Positions 1-6,659 of a stretch of 7,496 nt of DNA are shown here, piece after piece; position 1 is the first letter of the stretch, and each line of letters begins with the position of its first letter. The stretch is from a bacterium. Its GTDB lineage: Bacteria > Desulfobacterota > GWC2-55-46. The notes beneath the pieces were generated by a model. It worked only from the letters and a program-made list of their open reading frames with translations, was not told the DNA's origin and did not search any database. The position numbers and the translations under genes were made by a program. The stretch covers positions 1 through 7,496 of the forward strand of contig DAIDBB010000192.1 of NCBI GenBank assembly GCA_027310325.1, in the 5' to 3' direction.

Positions 1-1303
1 GTCCCTTGACAGGGGGTTTACGTACCAGAGGGCAGGAGGTCGGATCGAGGCAATAAACCTCATGCTGGTGCCGTCTTTTTTTACTGACGAGCAGACCGCG
101 TATCTGAAAGAAGTCTCGCTTTCCATAAAAAGGGGGATAGAGACCGTATTCAGGGCATGGTTCAGGGACGACGATGTCGCGAGAATGCTCCCCATGGACG
201 AGGAAGAAGGCGGCTGGATAAAGGCCTTGCGAAAGAAGCCGGCTCCTGACGACGAACCGATGTGGTTCAGGCTCGATTCCCACCTCCATATGAAAAAGGC
301 CGGGTGGAAGGACAGCATCTCATTTTTTGAAATAAACTCCTGCGCCGTTGGCGGCATACATTACAGTCCGGTCGCCGATTTTCTTTTTTTAGAAACCATC
401 CTGCCGTCTTTAAGAAGCCACCTGCATGAACTTTCGGAGATAAGAAAGGGCCCGGACCTGAGGGATCTTCTTCTGGGGCTCATTTCACGACACGCCGGGG
501 CAATAGGGCGGAAGACCCTTAATATCGTATTTGCCGAGGATATGACCCTTAACGAAGGCATAACGGAAGGCCCTTATATAGTCGATTACCTCAAAGGGAG
601 GGGTGTGCATATTACACTTGCAGACCCAAGGGAACTGTACGTAAAAGACGGCGAGGTCTTCATCAGGGAGGCGGTGGTAGATGTTGTCTACAGGAATTTC
701 GAGCTCAGGGACATCATTGCTATGGAGAAAAACGGTGACGATGTATCAGGCGTCAAGCGGGCTTTTCTCAATAACCAGGTCGTTTCCTCGCTATGCGGCG
801 AATTCGACCATAAGAGCATGTGGGAGGCGTTGACTTCGGCTAAGCTTGAGAGATACTTTTCCGCTGAGGACTCCGCTGTCTTCAGAAAGCATCTCCTTTG
901 GACAAGGGTCGTAAGAGAATGTAATACGTTTGGCCCAACGGGCTCAAATGTGGATCTAATCCCTTTCGCCGTCAGGAACAAGGATTCCCTGGTTTTAAAG
1001 CCTAACCGCCAGTGCGGAGGATACGGGGTTACAATCGGAAGGGATACCCTGCGTGGCGAATGGGAGTCGATGCTGGATACCGCCCTTAAGGAAGCGGGGA
1101 GTTGGGTATTGCAGGAGTACGGCGCGCCGGAAGAGTACGTATTTCCGCTCTTCGAAGACAGGACCCTCAAGTTTGAAAAACACAATATCGTTTACGGACT
1201 TTCGGCCACCGTTGAGGGCGCGGGGATCCTTGGGAGGGTCTCAAGAGAAGGTGTCGTCAACGTGGCGCGCCGGGGCGGGCTGATGCCGGTGCTTCGAATA
1301 TGA
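1..1303 (+). CDS. Probable ATP-grasp-type ligase (circularly permuted type 2-like), 5' end outside window
   Basis: Partial gene. The first in-frame ATG is at 62, but the frame is open back to base 2, and those codons read like family sequence (SLDRGFTYQRAGGRIEAINL) running straight into MLVPSFFTDEQ. AGGAGGT at 34-40 lies 21 nt before that ATG, too far to serve it, and no start codon lies at a proper distance. The true start is therefore probably left of the window. Counting from Met62 (413 residues), FEINSCAVGG is at 89-98, DVVYRNFELRD at 207-217, LKPNRQCGGYGVTIG at 312-326 (a lysine plus glycine-rich loop like an ATP-grasp nucleotide site), WVLQEYG at 348-354 and VVNVARRGG at 398-406 near the C-terminus. 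This order resembles circularly permuted ATP-grasp or glutathionylspermidine-synthase-like ligases, which join an acid to an amine using ATP. The substrate is unknown and the family call comes from motif recall only. There is no signal peptide or membrane segment in the visible part, so it is probably cytosolic. A tldD-like gene follows after 56 bp. Confidence 0.5.
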   Translation, partial: SLDRGFTYQRAGGRIEAINLMLVPSFFTDEQTAYLKEVSLSIKRGIETVFRAWFRDDDVARMLPMDEEEGGWIKALRKKPAPDDEPMWFRLDSHLHMKKAGWKDSISFFEINSCAVGGIHYSPVADFLFLETILPSLRSHLHELSEIRKGPDLRDLLLGLISRHAGAIGRKTLNIVFAEDMTLNEGITEGPYIVDYLKGRGVHITLADPRELYVKDGEVFIREAVVDVVYRNFELRDIIAMEKNGDDVSGVKRAFLNNQVVSSLCGEFDHKSMWEALTSAKLERYFSAEDSAVFRKHLLWTRVVRECNTFGPTGSNVDLIPFAVRNKDSLVLKPNRQCGGYGVTIGRDTLRGEWESMLDTALKEAGSWVLQEYGAPEEYVFPLFEDRTLKFEKHNIVYGLSATVEGAGILGRVSREGVVNVARRGGLMPVLRI

Positions 1304-1304
1304 G

Positions 1305-1335
1305 TTGAGAGGGGATGGGCGGTTTTTGCTAAAAT
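1305..1335 (+). promoter_or_regulatory. Candidate sigma-70 promoter for the tldD-tldE pair
   Basis: TTGAGA at 1305-1310 matches the -35 consensus at 5 of 6 bases. TAAAAT at 1330-1335 matches the -10 consensus at 5 of 6 and is preceded by TG at 1327-1328, giving an extended -10 (TGnTAAAAT). The spacer is 19 bp, slightly long, which the extended -10 could offset. Transcription would begin near 1342, leaving a leader of about 18 nt before the TTG start at 1360. The -35 begins 2 bp after the stop of the upstream gene. This is pattern matching only. Confidence 0.42.
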
Positions 1336-1345
1336 GAGCTTAAGT

Positions 1346-1353
1346 AAAAGGGG
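1346..1353 (+). promoter_or_regulatory. Ribosome binding site supporting the TTG start of the tldD-like gene
   Basis: AAAAGGGG ends 6 nt before TTG at 1360-1362. An in-frame TAA at 1345-1347 closes the frame upstream, and no ATG or GTG lies between that stop and 1360. The TTG is therefore the only reasonable start near this purine-rich site. Confidence 0.55.
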
Positions 1354-1359
1354 ATTCGT

Positions 1360-2805
1360 TTGAAGGCTCTGCTTCATTCAGTGATCGATTACATAAAGAA
1401 AAAGGGCGTCGACTACGGCGACTTGAGGTTCGAGCGGATAACGGGCGAGTCGATTCAGGTAAGGGACGGCATCATAGAGACTTTTTCAGCTGGCGAATCG
1501 GTCGGGATCGGCATAAGGATATTGAACAAAGGCGCTTGGGGGTTCTCGTCGAGCCGGGCCGCGAGCGCGGAAGACGTGATAAAGACTGCCGATGAGGCGA
1601 TTTCGATCTCAGCGGCGTTTTCCGCCGTAAATCCAAAAAAGGTCAGGCTCTCCGAAAGGGAGCCGTTTGTCGATACGTATATGACGCGTTACGAGATAGA
1701 CCCTTTTTCGATATCACCCGAGGAGAAGATAGGCCGCCTCTCGGAGATAACCTCCGCGGCACTCAAGATAAGGAAGATCGCCATATGCGACGCGTTCATG
1801 GAATTCACGAGGACCGATAAGGAGTTCCTGAGTACCGACGGGGCCGATATATCACAGTCCATATTGACGAGCGGATGCGGTTATTATGTTATCGCCGAGG
1901 AAGGGGCGCAAGCGCAGAAAAGGTCCTACCCTGACGCGCATCATGGACTTTTCGCCACCAAAGGTTTTGAGATATTTGACGAGCTCGGGATGAAAGAATC
2001 CGTGGAGAAGGTCGCTGAGGAGGCACGGATGCTGCTTAAAGCCAGGGAATGCCCGGGTAAGACCACGGACGTCATCCTGGACGGGGCGCAGCTGGCTCTG
2101 CAGATACACGAATCATGCGGACACCCGGCCGAGCTTGACAGGGCCCTCGGCTCTGAAATTAGTTTAGCGGGAGGGAGTTTCCTGACGCCGGATAAGCGCG
2201 GGAGCTTCAGGTACGGATCGAAAGACGTTAATATATTCGCCGACCCCACGCTGGCCGGAGGGGCAGGGAGCTACAGGTACGACGATGAGGGGGTAAGGGC
2301 GCGAAGGGTCGACCTCGTAAAGGACGGGATATTCCAGAACTACCTCACCTCGCGCGAAAGCGCCGCTGTCATAGGCGAGGAAAGCAACGGAAGCATGAGG
2401 GCCGACGGCTGGAGCGGTACGCCACTAATCAGGATGAGCAACATCTGCCTTGAACCGGGGGATGCGAGCATCGAGGAACTGATAGCCGACACGAAGGACG
2501 GCATAATGCTCTCGACGAACAGGAGCTGGTCGATAGATGATCTTCGCCTAAACTTCCAGTTCGGCACCGAGATAGCCTACGAGATAAAAAAAGGGAGGAT
2601 CACCCAGGTCTTCAAAAATCCGGTGTACTTCGGGATAACGCCGGGATTCTGGGGCTCATGCGACGGGGTCAGTGACAAGAAAAGCTGGCGTCTGTGGGGG
2701 CTAAATAGCTGCGCTAAGGGCGAGCCTCTTCAGGTCGCAAGCGTAGGCCACGGGGCGTCTCCAGCCAGGTTCAGGAACGTATCGGTTGGGGTACTGAGGC
2801 GATAG
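1360..2805 (+). CDS. tldD: TldD-like zinc metalloprotease (TldD/PmbA family, catalytic subunit)
   Basis: 481 residues, the usual length for TldD. In the family, TldD pairs with TldE (PmbA) to form a cytosolic peptidase that cuts unfolded or small peptides; in E. coli it matures microcin B17 and degrades the antitoxin CcdA. The metal motif HExxxH is present as H250-E251-SCG-H255, followed by PAELDRALGSE. The third ligand known for E. coli TldD is a C-terminal cysteine, and C451 in NSCAKGEP fits it. Other family signatures are YRYDDEGV (305-312), NRSWSIDDLRLNFQFGTE (387-404) and the end block ASVGHGASPARFRNV. The start is TTG at 1360, because an in-frame stop at 1345 closes the frame and a purine-rich site lies 6 nt before it. 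Its stop is 1 bp from the tldE start, so the two are surely co-transcribed. All catalytic residues look intact. I infer an active enzyme; its natural substrate cannot be read from the sequence. Confidence 0.93.
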   Translation: MKALLHSVIDYIKKKGVDYGDLRFERITGESIQVRDGIIETFSAGESVGIGIRILNKGAWGFSSSRAASAEDVIKTADEAISISAAFSAVNPKKVRLSEREPFVDTYMTRYEIDPFSISPEEKIGRLSEITSAALKIRKIAICDAFMEFTRTDKEFLSTDGADISQSILTSGCGYYVIAEEGAQAQKRSYPDAHHGLFATKGFEIFDELGMKESVEKVAEEARMLLKARECPGKTTDVILDGAQLALQIHESCGHPAELDRALGSEISLAGGSFLTPDKRGSFRYGSKDVNIFADPTLAGGAGSYRYDDEGVRARRVDLVKDGIFQNYLTSRESAAVIGEESNGSMRADGWSGTPLIRMSNICLEPGDASIEELIADTKDGIMLSTNRSWSIDDLRLNFQFGTEIAYEIKKGRITQVFKNPVYFGITPGFWGSCDGVSDKKSWRLWGLNSCAKGEPLQVASVGHGASPARFRNVSVGVLRR

Positions 2806-2806
2806 C

Positions 2807-4150
2807 ATGGAATTACTGCGGGAAAAAATGTTCGAGATGTGCGGGAACATCCTTAAGCAGGGTGAAGCTGACAGCATTGACGTTGTGGTCGACCATGCCA
2901 TGTCCAACGTCATACGTTTTGCCGGCTTCGTATTCCATCAGGGGGTCACTGAATCGGACTGCAAGGTATACATAAGGGTGATAGTCGGTAAAAAGGTAGG
3001 CGTAGCCTCGACAAATAAATTAAAAGCGGAGGACCTTAAGAATTGCCTGGGGAAGGCCCTCGATATAGCCGGGCATATAAAGGAGGAGCCCTTTCATCTC
3101 TCCCTGCCGGCCGGGCCCCTTCCTTACAACGACATGAATTCTTATTTCGAACCGACCGCATCGATGACGGGCGATGAAAAAGTAGCGATACTCTCCAGGG
3201 GCTTTAAGGACGCTAAAGCTTCCGGGGTAACGCAGTCCGGTGCCTTTACAACTACCACGGGGGAACTCGCGGTATTAAACTCAAAAGGGATTAGGGCCTA
3301 TCATCCGTATACGGCTTCGTTCTTAAGCGTAGTCAGCACAAGAGATGACGGTTCGGGGCTGAAGACCGCTCTCAGCAAGGATGTATCTAATATAGATGCT
3401 GCCGGGTTGATGAGCGAATCCGCCGAGCGGTGCATAATGGCCTCCTCGCCAAAGGCCCTGGAGCCCGGCGCCTACAGGGTCATTCTCGAACCCCCGGCGG
3501 TCGCCGAGCTCGTCCAGTGGCTATCCTACATAGGGCTCGGCGCCAAAAGCTTTCAGGAGGGGACCAGTTTCTTAAGCGGAAGACTCGGTGAATCGGTCAC
3601 GGGTGACTACGTTACCATCTATGACGACGGCCTGAATCCGCTTGGCATGTCAGTTCCATTCGACATGGAGGGTGTACCCAAGAAAAAGCTGATGCTTATA
3701 GAAAAAGGTGTGGCGTGCGGGGTTGCTTACGACAGCTTCACCGCGGCCCTTGAAGGAAAAAGGACAACAGGGCATTCGTCATTTCCAGAGGACGCCGAAG
3801 GGCCGCTCCCCGGCCACATATTCATGGAGAGTGGAGATATAAAGGCATCCGAAATGATCGAAATGCTTGACAGGGGTATCCTTGTAAAGTCCTTTCATTA
3901 CGTAAACGGGCTCATTAACCCCAGGGACAGCGTCATGACCGGCATGACGCGTCACGGGACATTTTTCGTCGATAAGGGCAGGATAAAACACCCGGTACAC
4001 TCCCTGAGGTTCACTGAAAACGTCATGAAGGCCTTTGAAAAGATACGCGGCATTTCCGGGGAAGTAGAGGTCTTTCCGAACCAGGGTTTTTCGTTAAGTT
4101 CCGTTACCGCGCCATATATTCTTATCGACGGGTTCAATTTTACGAGTTAA
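2807..4150 (+). CDS. tldE: TldE/PmbA-like partner subunit of the TldD peptidase
   Basis: 447 residues, normal for TldE/PmbA. Where TldD carries HExxxH, this protein has LEPPAVAEL (227-235), so it has no metal site. That is the known state of TldE, which shapes the shared chamber of the heterodimer while TldD does the chemistry. Supporting family features are an N-terminal region with repeated beta-strand character (about 25-70), GDYVTIYDDGLNP (266-278), PFDMEGVPKKK (284-294), the central TGHSSF (321-326), and a C-terminal block MTRHGTFFVDKGRIKHPV (380-397) matching the TldE tail. The ATG at 2807 has GAGG at 2796-2799, 7 nt upstream, inside the end of tldD. No signal peptide or membrane span is visible. 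It is the last gene of the forward transcript and converges on aacS. TldE-type proteins are sometimes annotated simply as TldD/PmbA family. Confidence 0.9.
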   Translation: MELLREKMFEMCGNILKQGEADSIDVVVDHAMSNVIRFAGFVFHQGVTESDCKVYIRVIVGKKVGVASTNKLKAEDLKNCLGKALDIAGHIKEEPFHLSLPAGPLPYNDMNSYFEPTASMTGDEKVAILSRGFKDAKASGVTQSGAFTTTTGELAVLNSKGIRAYHPYTASFLSVVSTRDDGSGLKTALSKDVSNIDAAGLMSESAERCIMASSPKALEPGAYRVILEPPAVAELVQWLSYIGLGAKSFQEGTSFLSGRLGESVTGDYVTIYDDGLNPLGMSVPFDMEGVPKKKLMLIEKGVACGVAYDSFTAALEGKRTTGHSSFPEDAEGPLPGHIFMESGDIKASEMIEMLDRGILVKSFHYVNGLINPRDSVMTGMTRHGTFFVDKGRIKHPVHSLRFTENVMKAFEKIRGISGEVEVFPNQGFSLSSVTAPYILIDGFNFTS

Positions 4151-4171
4151 GATGTTACTTTAACATATCTT
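4149..4171. terminator. Weak hairpin between convergent operons, possible shared terminator
   Basis: AAGAT-GTTA (4149-4157), loop CTT, then TAAC (4161-4164), a two-base bulge (AT) and ATCTT (4167-4171) can form a 9-bp AT-rich stem. It starts within the tldE stop codon and sits between two convergent genes, a natural site for termination of both. No clear T-run follows on either strand and the stem is A/T-dominated, so it would be weak as an intrinsic terminator. The rest of the 4151-4206 spacer is AT-rich with no other feature I can support. Confidence 0.27.
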
Positions 4172-4206
4172 TGTAATAGTCGATTTTCCAAGATTAATCA
4201 TTCAAA

Positions 4207-6156
4207 TCATTTTTGATGGTCTTTAGCAAAGGCCTCATAAAAATCGAGGGATTCCGGATTAATAATGGAGTCCCTGTTCGTTACTGGCCTATTGTGTATA
4301 ATGTTAAAGACTGCGCTTTCGACCTTCTTCATGCTGAAGGTATAAGGGATATCCGGGGTCTCGATTATAAGCTCGGGAACGTGCCTGGGAGACGCTCCGT
4401 CCCGTAGCGCCCTTTTTACGCGGTCTTTAAGGTCATCCGTAAGCCTGTATCCCTTCGCGAGCTTTACGAAGAGTATGACGCGCTCTTCTCCTGACAGCAC
4501 CTGCCCCACGACCACGCTGTCGGCAATTTCCGCGAAGCGTTCCACAATGTTATATATCTCAGCAGAGCCTATGCGCACCCCGGAAGGTTTTAACGTGAAG
4601 TCAGAGCGTCCCAAAAAGGTTATCCCGCCCGTGTCGCCGTGTATCACGATCCAGTCTCCGTGCCGCCAGACGCCTGGATAATAACTGAAATACGCCTCTT
4701 TGTATTTCCCGCCGTCCGGGTCGTTCCAGAAATATAGCGGCATCGAAGGGGAGGGGGCTTCGCAGACGAGTTCGCCCTGTCCGTCGAGTATTGGATTTCC
4801 TTTTTCATCATAGGCGCTTATCTTCATTCCGAGGGCCGGACCCTGGAGTTCTCCGGCGTATACGGGCTGAATCGGTGTACCTATGGCAAAACAGCCGTTA
4901 ATGTCGGTGCCGCCGGAGATGGAATTGAAATGCAGGTCTTTCTTAATTTCCCTGTATACGTATTCAAACCCTTCGCTCGAAAGGGGCGACCCTGTCTGGG
5001 AAATCTCGCGGAGCTTCCCTGGGCCGTGACTTTGAGGCCTCGCCCCAACGGACCTCAAATAATTGATGTAGCTTGCGCTGCACCCGAAGATGGTTATTTC
5101 TTCATCCTGAACGAGTCTCCACATCGCGCCCCAGTCCGGATAAACCGGACTGCCGTCATATAATGTTATCCTTGCGCCTACGGCAAGGGAGCTTATGAGC
5201 CAATTCCACATCATCCAGCTCGGGCTTGTTATGTATGTGATATTATCCGTTTGCTTGAGGTCGGTATGAATGAGTAGCTCTTTCAGGTGATTAAGAAGGA
5301 CACCACCTCCCCCCTGCACCATGCACTTCGGTTTGCCGGTCGTGCCGGATGAAAACATGATATATACGGGATGGTCGAAGGGAAACTCTTCAAAGCGGAT
5401 TTCTCTTATATCCTCGGACGTAAAATCCCCGTAATAAACGGCTTTCGGGATATGACTTATGTCGGGCCTTTCCCTCAAGTTAGGGTAGACTATTACTTTT
5501 CTAAGGGACGGTATGCCCGCCGCGACCTCCCCGACCGAGGAAAGGATATCATGAGTCTCGCCCTTGTATACGTAACCGTCCGCCGCGAGTAATATCCTGG
5601 GCTCGATCTGGCCGAAGCGGCTCAATACGGCCGTCTGGCCGAGCTCGGTCCCGCAGGATGACCATATGGCTCCGAGGGAAGTTGCGGCAAGCATTGCGAC
5701 GACCGTCGCTGGTACGTTAGGCATGTAGGCCGCGACCCGGTCTCCCGCCAGTACGCCCGCGTTTCTAAGCGCGTTGGCCAGGCTCGCAACCAACCGGTAG
5801 AGTTCAGAGTATGTAATGGTCTCCGCTTTCCCCGCTTCACTTCTGAAGATGATTGCCGGTTGGCAACCCCTAAACTTGAGAAGGTTTTCGGCAAAGTTAA
5901 GCCTTGCGCCGGAAAACCACCGCGCTCCCGGAAACTTCTTCAGGTCGTCTACAACGGAATCATATGGAGAGGCCTTTAGTCCAGCGAAGACCCACATTGC
6001 AGCCCAGAAATCCGGTATCTTCTCTATCGACCATCTGTAAAGGTCATTATAGGAACCGATCTTAAGGCCATGCCTTTCATTTACATGGCCTATGAAGCCC
6101 GTTATGTTAGCCTGTTTTACATATTCTTCGGAGGGCGACCAGAGGGGTTTTCTCAT
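4207..6156 (-). CDS. aacS: Acetoacetate-CoA ligase (acetoacetyl-CoA synthetase)
   Basis: Catalyses acetoacetate + ATP + CoA to acetoacetyl-CoA + AMP + PPi (EC 6.2.1.16), in the cytosol. It belongs to the ANL adenylating superfamily; 649 residues is the typical AacS length. From the N-terminus: LWSPSEEYV (5-13) and the block ARWFSGARLNFAENLL (78-93), both characteristic of AacS/ACS-type enzymes; the P-loop SSGTTGKPK (269-277); SPSWMMWNWL (311-320); ISGGTDINGCF (413-423), a block typical of AacS; GDW (500-502) and GRSDFTLKPSGVRIGSAEIY (516-535). The C-terminal catalytic lysine is K610 in IPYTFSMKKVE, where the usual SGK has methionine in place of glycine. ATG at 6156 is preferred over the adjacent TTG at 6159 because GGGAG (6163-6167) lies 6 nt from the ATG but only 3 nt from the TTG. 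It follows the DUF35 gene by about 23 bp on the same strand, so it is probably the last gene of a thiolase-DUF35-aacS operon. Confidence 0.92.
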   Translation of the reverse strand: MRKPLWSPSEEYVKQANITGFIGHVNERHGLKIGSYNDLYRWSIEKIPDFWAAMWVFAGLKASPYDSVVDDLKKFPGARWFSGARLNFAENLLKFRGCQPAIIFRSEAGKAETITYSELYRLVASLANALRNAGVLAGDRVAAYMPNVPATVVAMLAATSLGAIWSSCGTELGQTAVLSRFGQIEPRILLAADGYVYKGETHDILSSVGEVAAGIPSLRKVIVYPNLRERPDISHIPKAVYYGDFTSEDIREIRFEEFPFDHPVYIMFSSGTTGKPKCMVQGGGGVLLNHLKELLIHTDLKQTDNITYITSPSWMMWNWLISSLAVGARITLYDGSPVYPDWGAMWRLVQDEEITIFGCSASYINYLRSVGARPQSHGPGKLREISQTGSPLSSEGFEYVYREIKKDLHFNSISGGTDINGCFAIGTPIQPVYAGELQGPALGMKISAYDEKGNPILDGQGELVCEAPSPSMPLYFWNDPDGGKYKEAYFSYYPGVWRHGDWIVIHGDTGGITFLGRSDFTLKPSGVRIGSAEIYNIVERFAEIADSVVVGQVLSGEERVILFVKLAKGYRLTDDLKDRVKRALRDGASPRHVPELIIETPDIPYTFSMKKVESAVFNIIHNRPVTNRDSIINPESLDFYEAFAKDHQK

Positions 6157-6162
6157 CAATGT

Positions 6163-6167
6163 CTCCC
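6163..6167 (-). promoter_or_regulatory. Ribosome binding site deciding the aacS start
   Basis: On the reverse strand, GGGAG is followed by six bases and then ATG at 6156. The in-frame TTG directly before that ATG is only 3 nt from the site, so the ATG is the better start. The difference is one residue. Confidence 0.6.
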
Positions 6168-6179
6168 GAAGGACGAGGA

Positions 6180-6659
6180 CTACGCCGGGACAAAGTATAC
6201 GTCTGTGGGCTTAAACTTGCAGTTCCTCAAAAAAACGGCTTTTACCTTCATGCCGATCTTTACCTCGTCGGGATCCGCTCCAAAGAGCCTTGCAAGAAAT
6301 AGGGTATCGACCCCGGCAAACTCGACAAGGATAAGCGTAAAAGGCGTCTCTTTAAGGAAGGCCTCGCCTCCGAAGTGGCATGTTGTAAAGGTGTGGACCT
6401 TTCCTTCCAACGGAAGCTCGGTCCAAGCGGTCTTTGCCCCGCACTCCATGCAGTCTCCCCTTGGGGTAGCGTACGTGTAACCGCACGCCGTACAGCGGCT
6501 GCCCAGAAGCTTTTTAGCGGCCAGTCCCGCGAAGAAAGGCGAGTCCTGTGCGTAGGAATGGATATAGTCTATCTCGTAATGCTGCTTTACGATAATGGGA
6601 TCGACGTTAAATAGTACGGTCCCTTCTTCCGTCTCTGGAAGCTTTGCGCCCTTTTTCAT
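6180..6659 (-). CDS. DUF35 Zn-ribbon/OB-fold protein, partner of the thiolase
   Basis: 159 residues. An N-terminal segment of about 50 residues with helical character (YIHSYAQDSPFFAGLAAKKL) leads into a rubredoxin-like zinc ribbon with C56-x2-C59 and C70-x2-C73 (CTACG, CMECG). An OB-fold follows at about 80-159, with GKVHTFTTCHFGG and the hydrophobic strands FTLILVEF and FLARLFG. This order defines the DUF35 family. Members bind SCP2/archaeal-type thiolases tightly: in the archaeal thiolase/HMG-CoA-synthase complex a DUF35 protein holds the two enzymes together, and in benzoylsuccinyl-CoA thiolase (BbsAB) the DUF35 subunit is required. Here the ATG directly abuts the thiolase TAG (0 bp gap), and GGAG at 6669-6672 lies 9 nt upstream inside the thiolase gene. 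This points to translational coupling and a stable complex. It is not expected to have enzyme activity of its own, and all four cysteines are present. Confidence 0.88.
   Translation of the reverse strand: MKKGAKLPETEEGTVLFNVDPIIVKQHYEIDYIHSYAQDSPFFAGLAAKKLLGSRCTACGYTYATPRGDCMECGAKTAWTELPLEGKVHTFTTCHFGGEAFLKETPFTLILVEFAGVDTLFLARLFGADPDEVKIGMKVKAVFLRNCKFKPTDVYFVPA

Noticed and set aside
34..64. AGGAGGT as the ribosome binding site for a start at 62
   Set aside because: The 21-nt distance is too long, and the reading frame continues upstream to the window edge, so the ATG is probably internal.
688..1185. 165-codon reverse-strand reading frame opposite the ATP-grasp gene
   Set aside because: It lies entirely within a convincing gene on the other strand, and its protein is Ser/Leu-rich with no recognisable motif.
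4151..4206. Regulatory RNA or small gene in the convergent spacer
   Set aside because: Only 56 bp, AT-rich, with one weak hairpin and no start codon with a ribosome binding site.
4207..6156. Acetyl-CoA synthetase (Acs) rather than AacS
   Set aside because: ARWFSGARLNFAENLL, ISGGTDINGCF and the PYTFSMKKVE ending follow the AacS pattern, and the thiolase neighbour fits acetoacetate.
6070..6480. 136-codon forward reading frame across the DUF35-aacS junction
   Set aside because: It is antisense to two well-supported genes and its translation has no family features.
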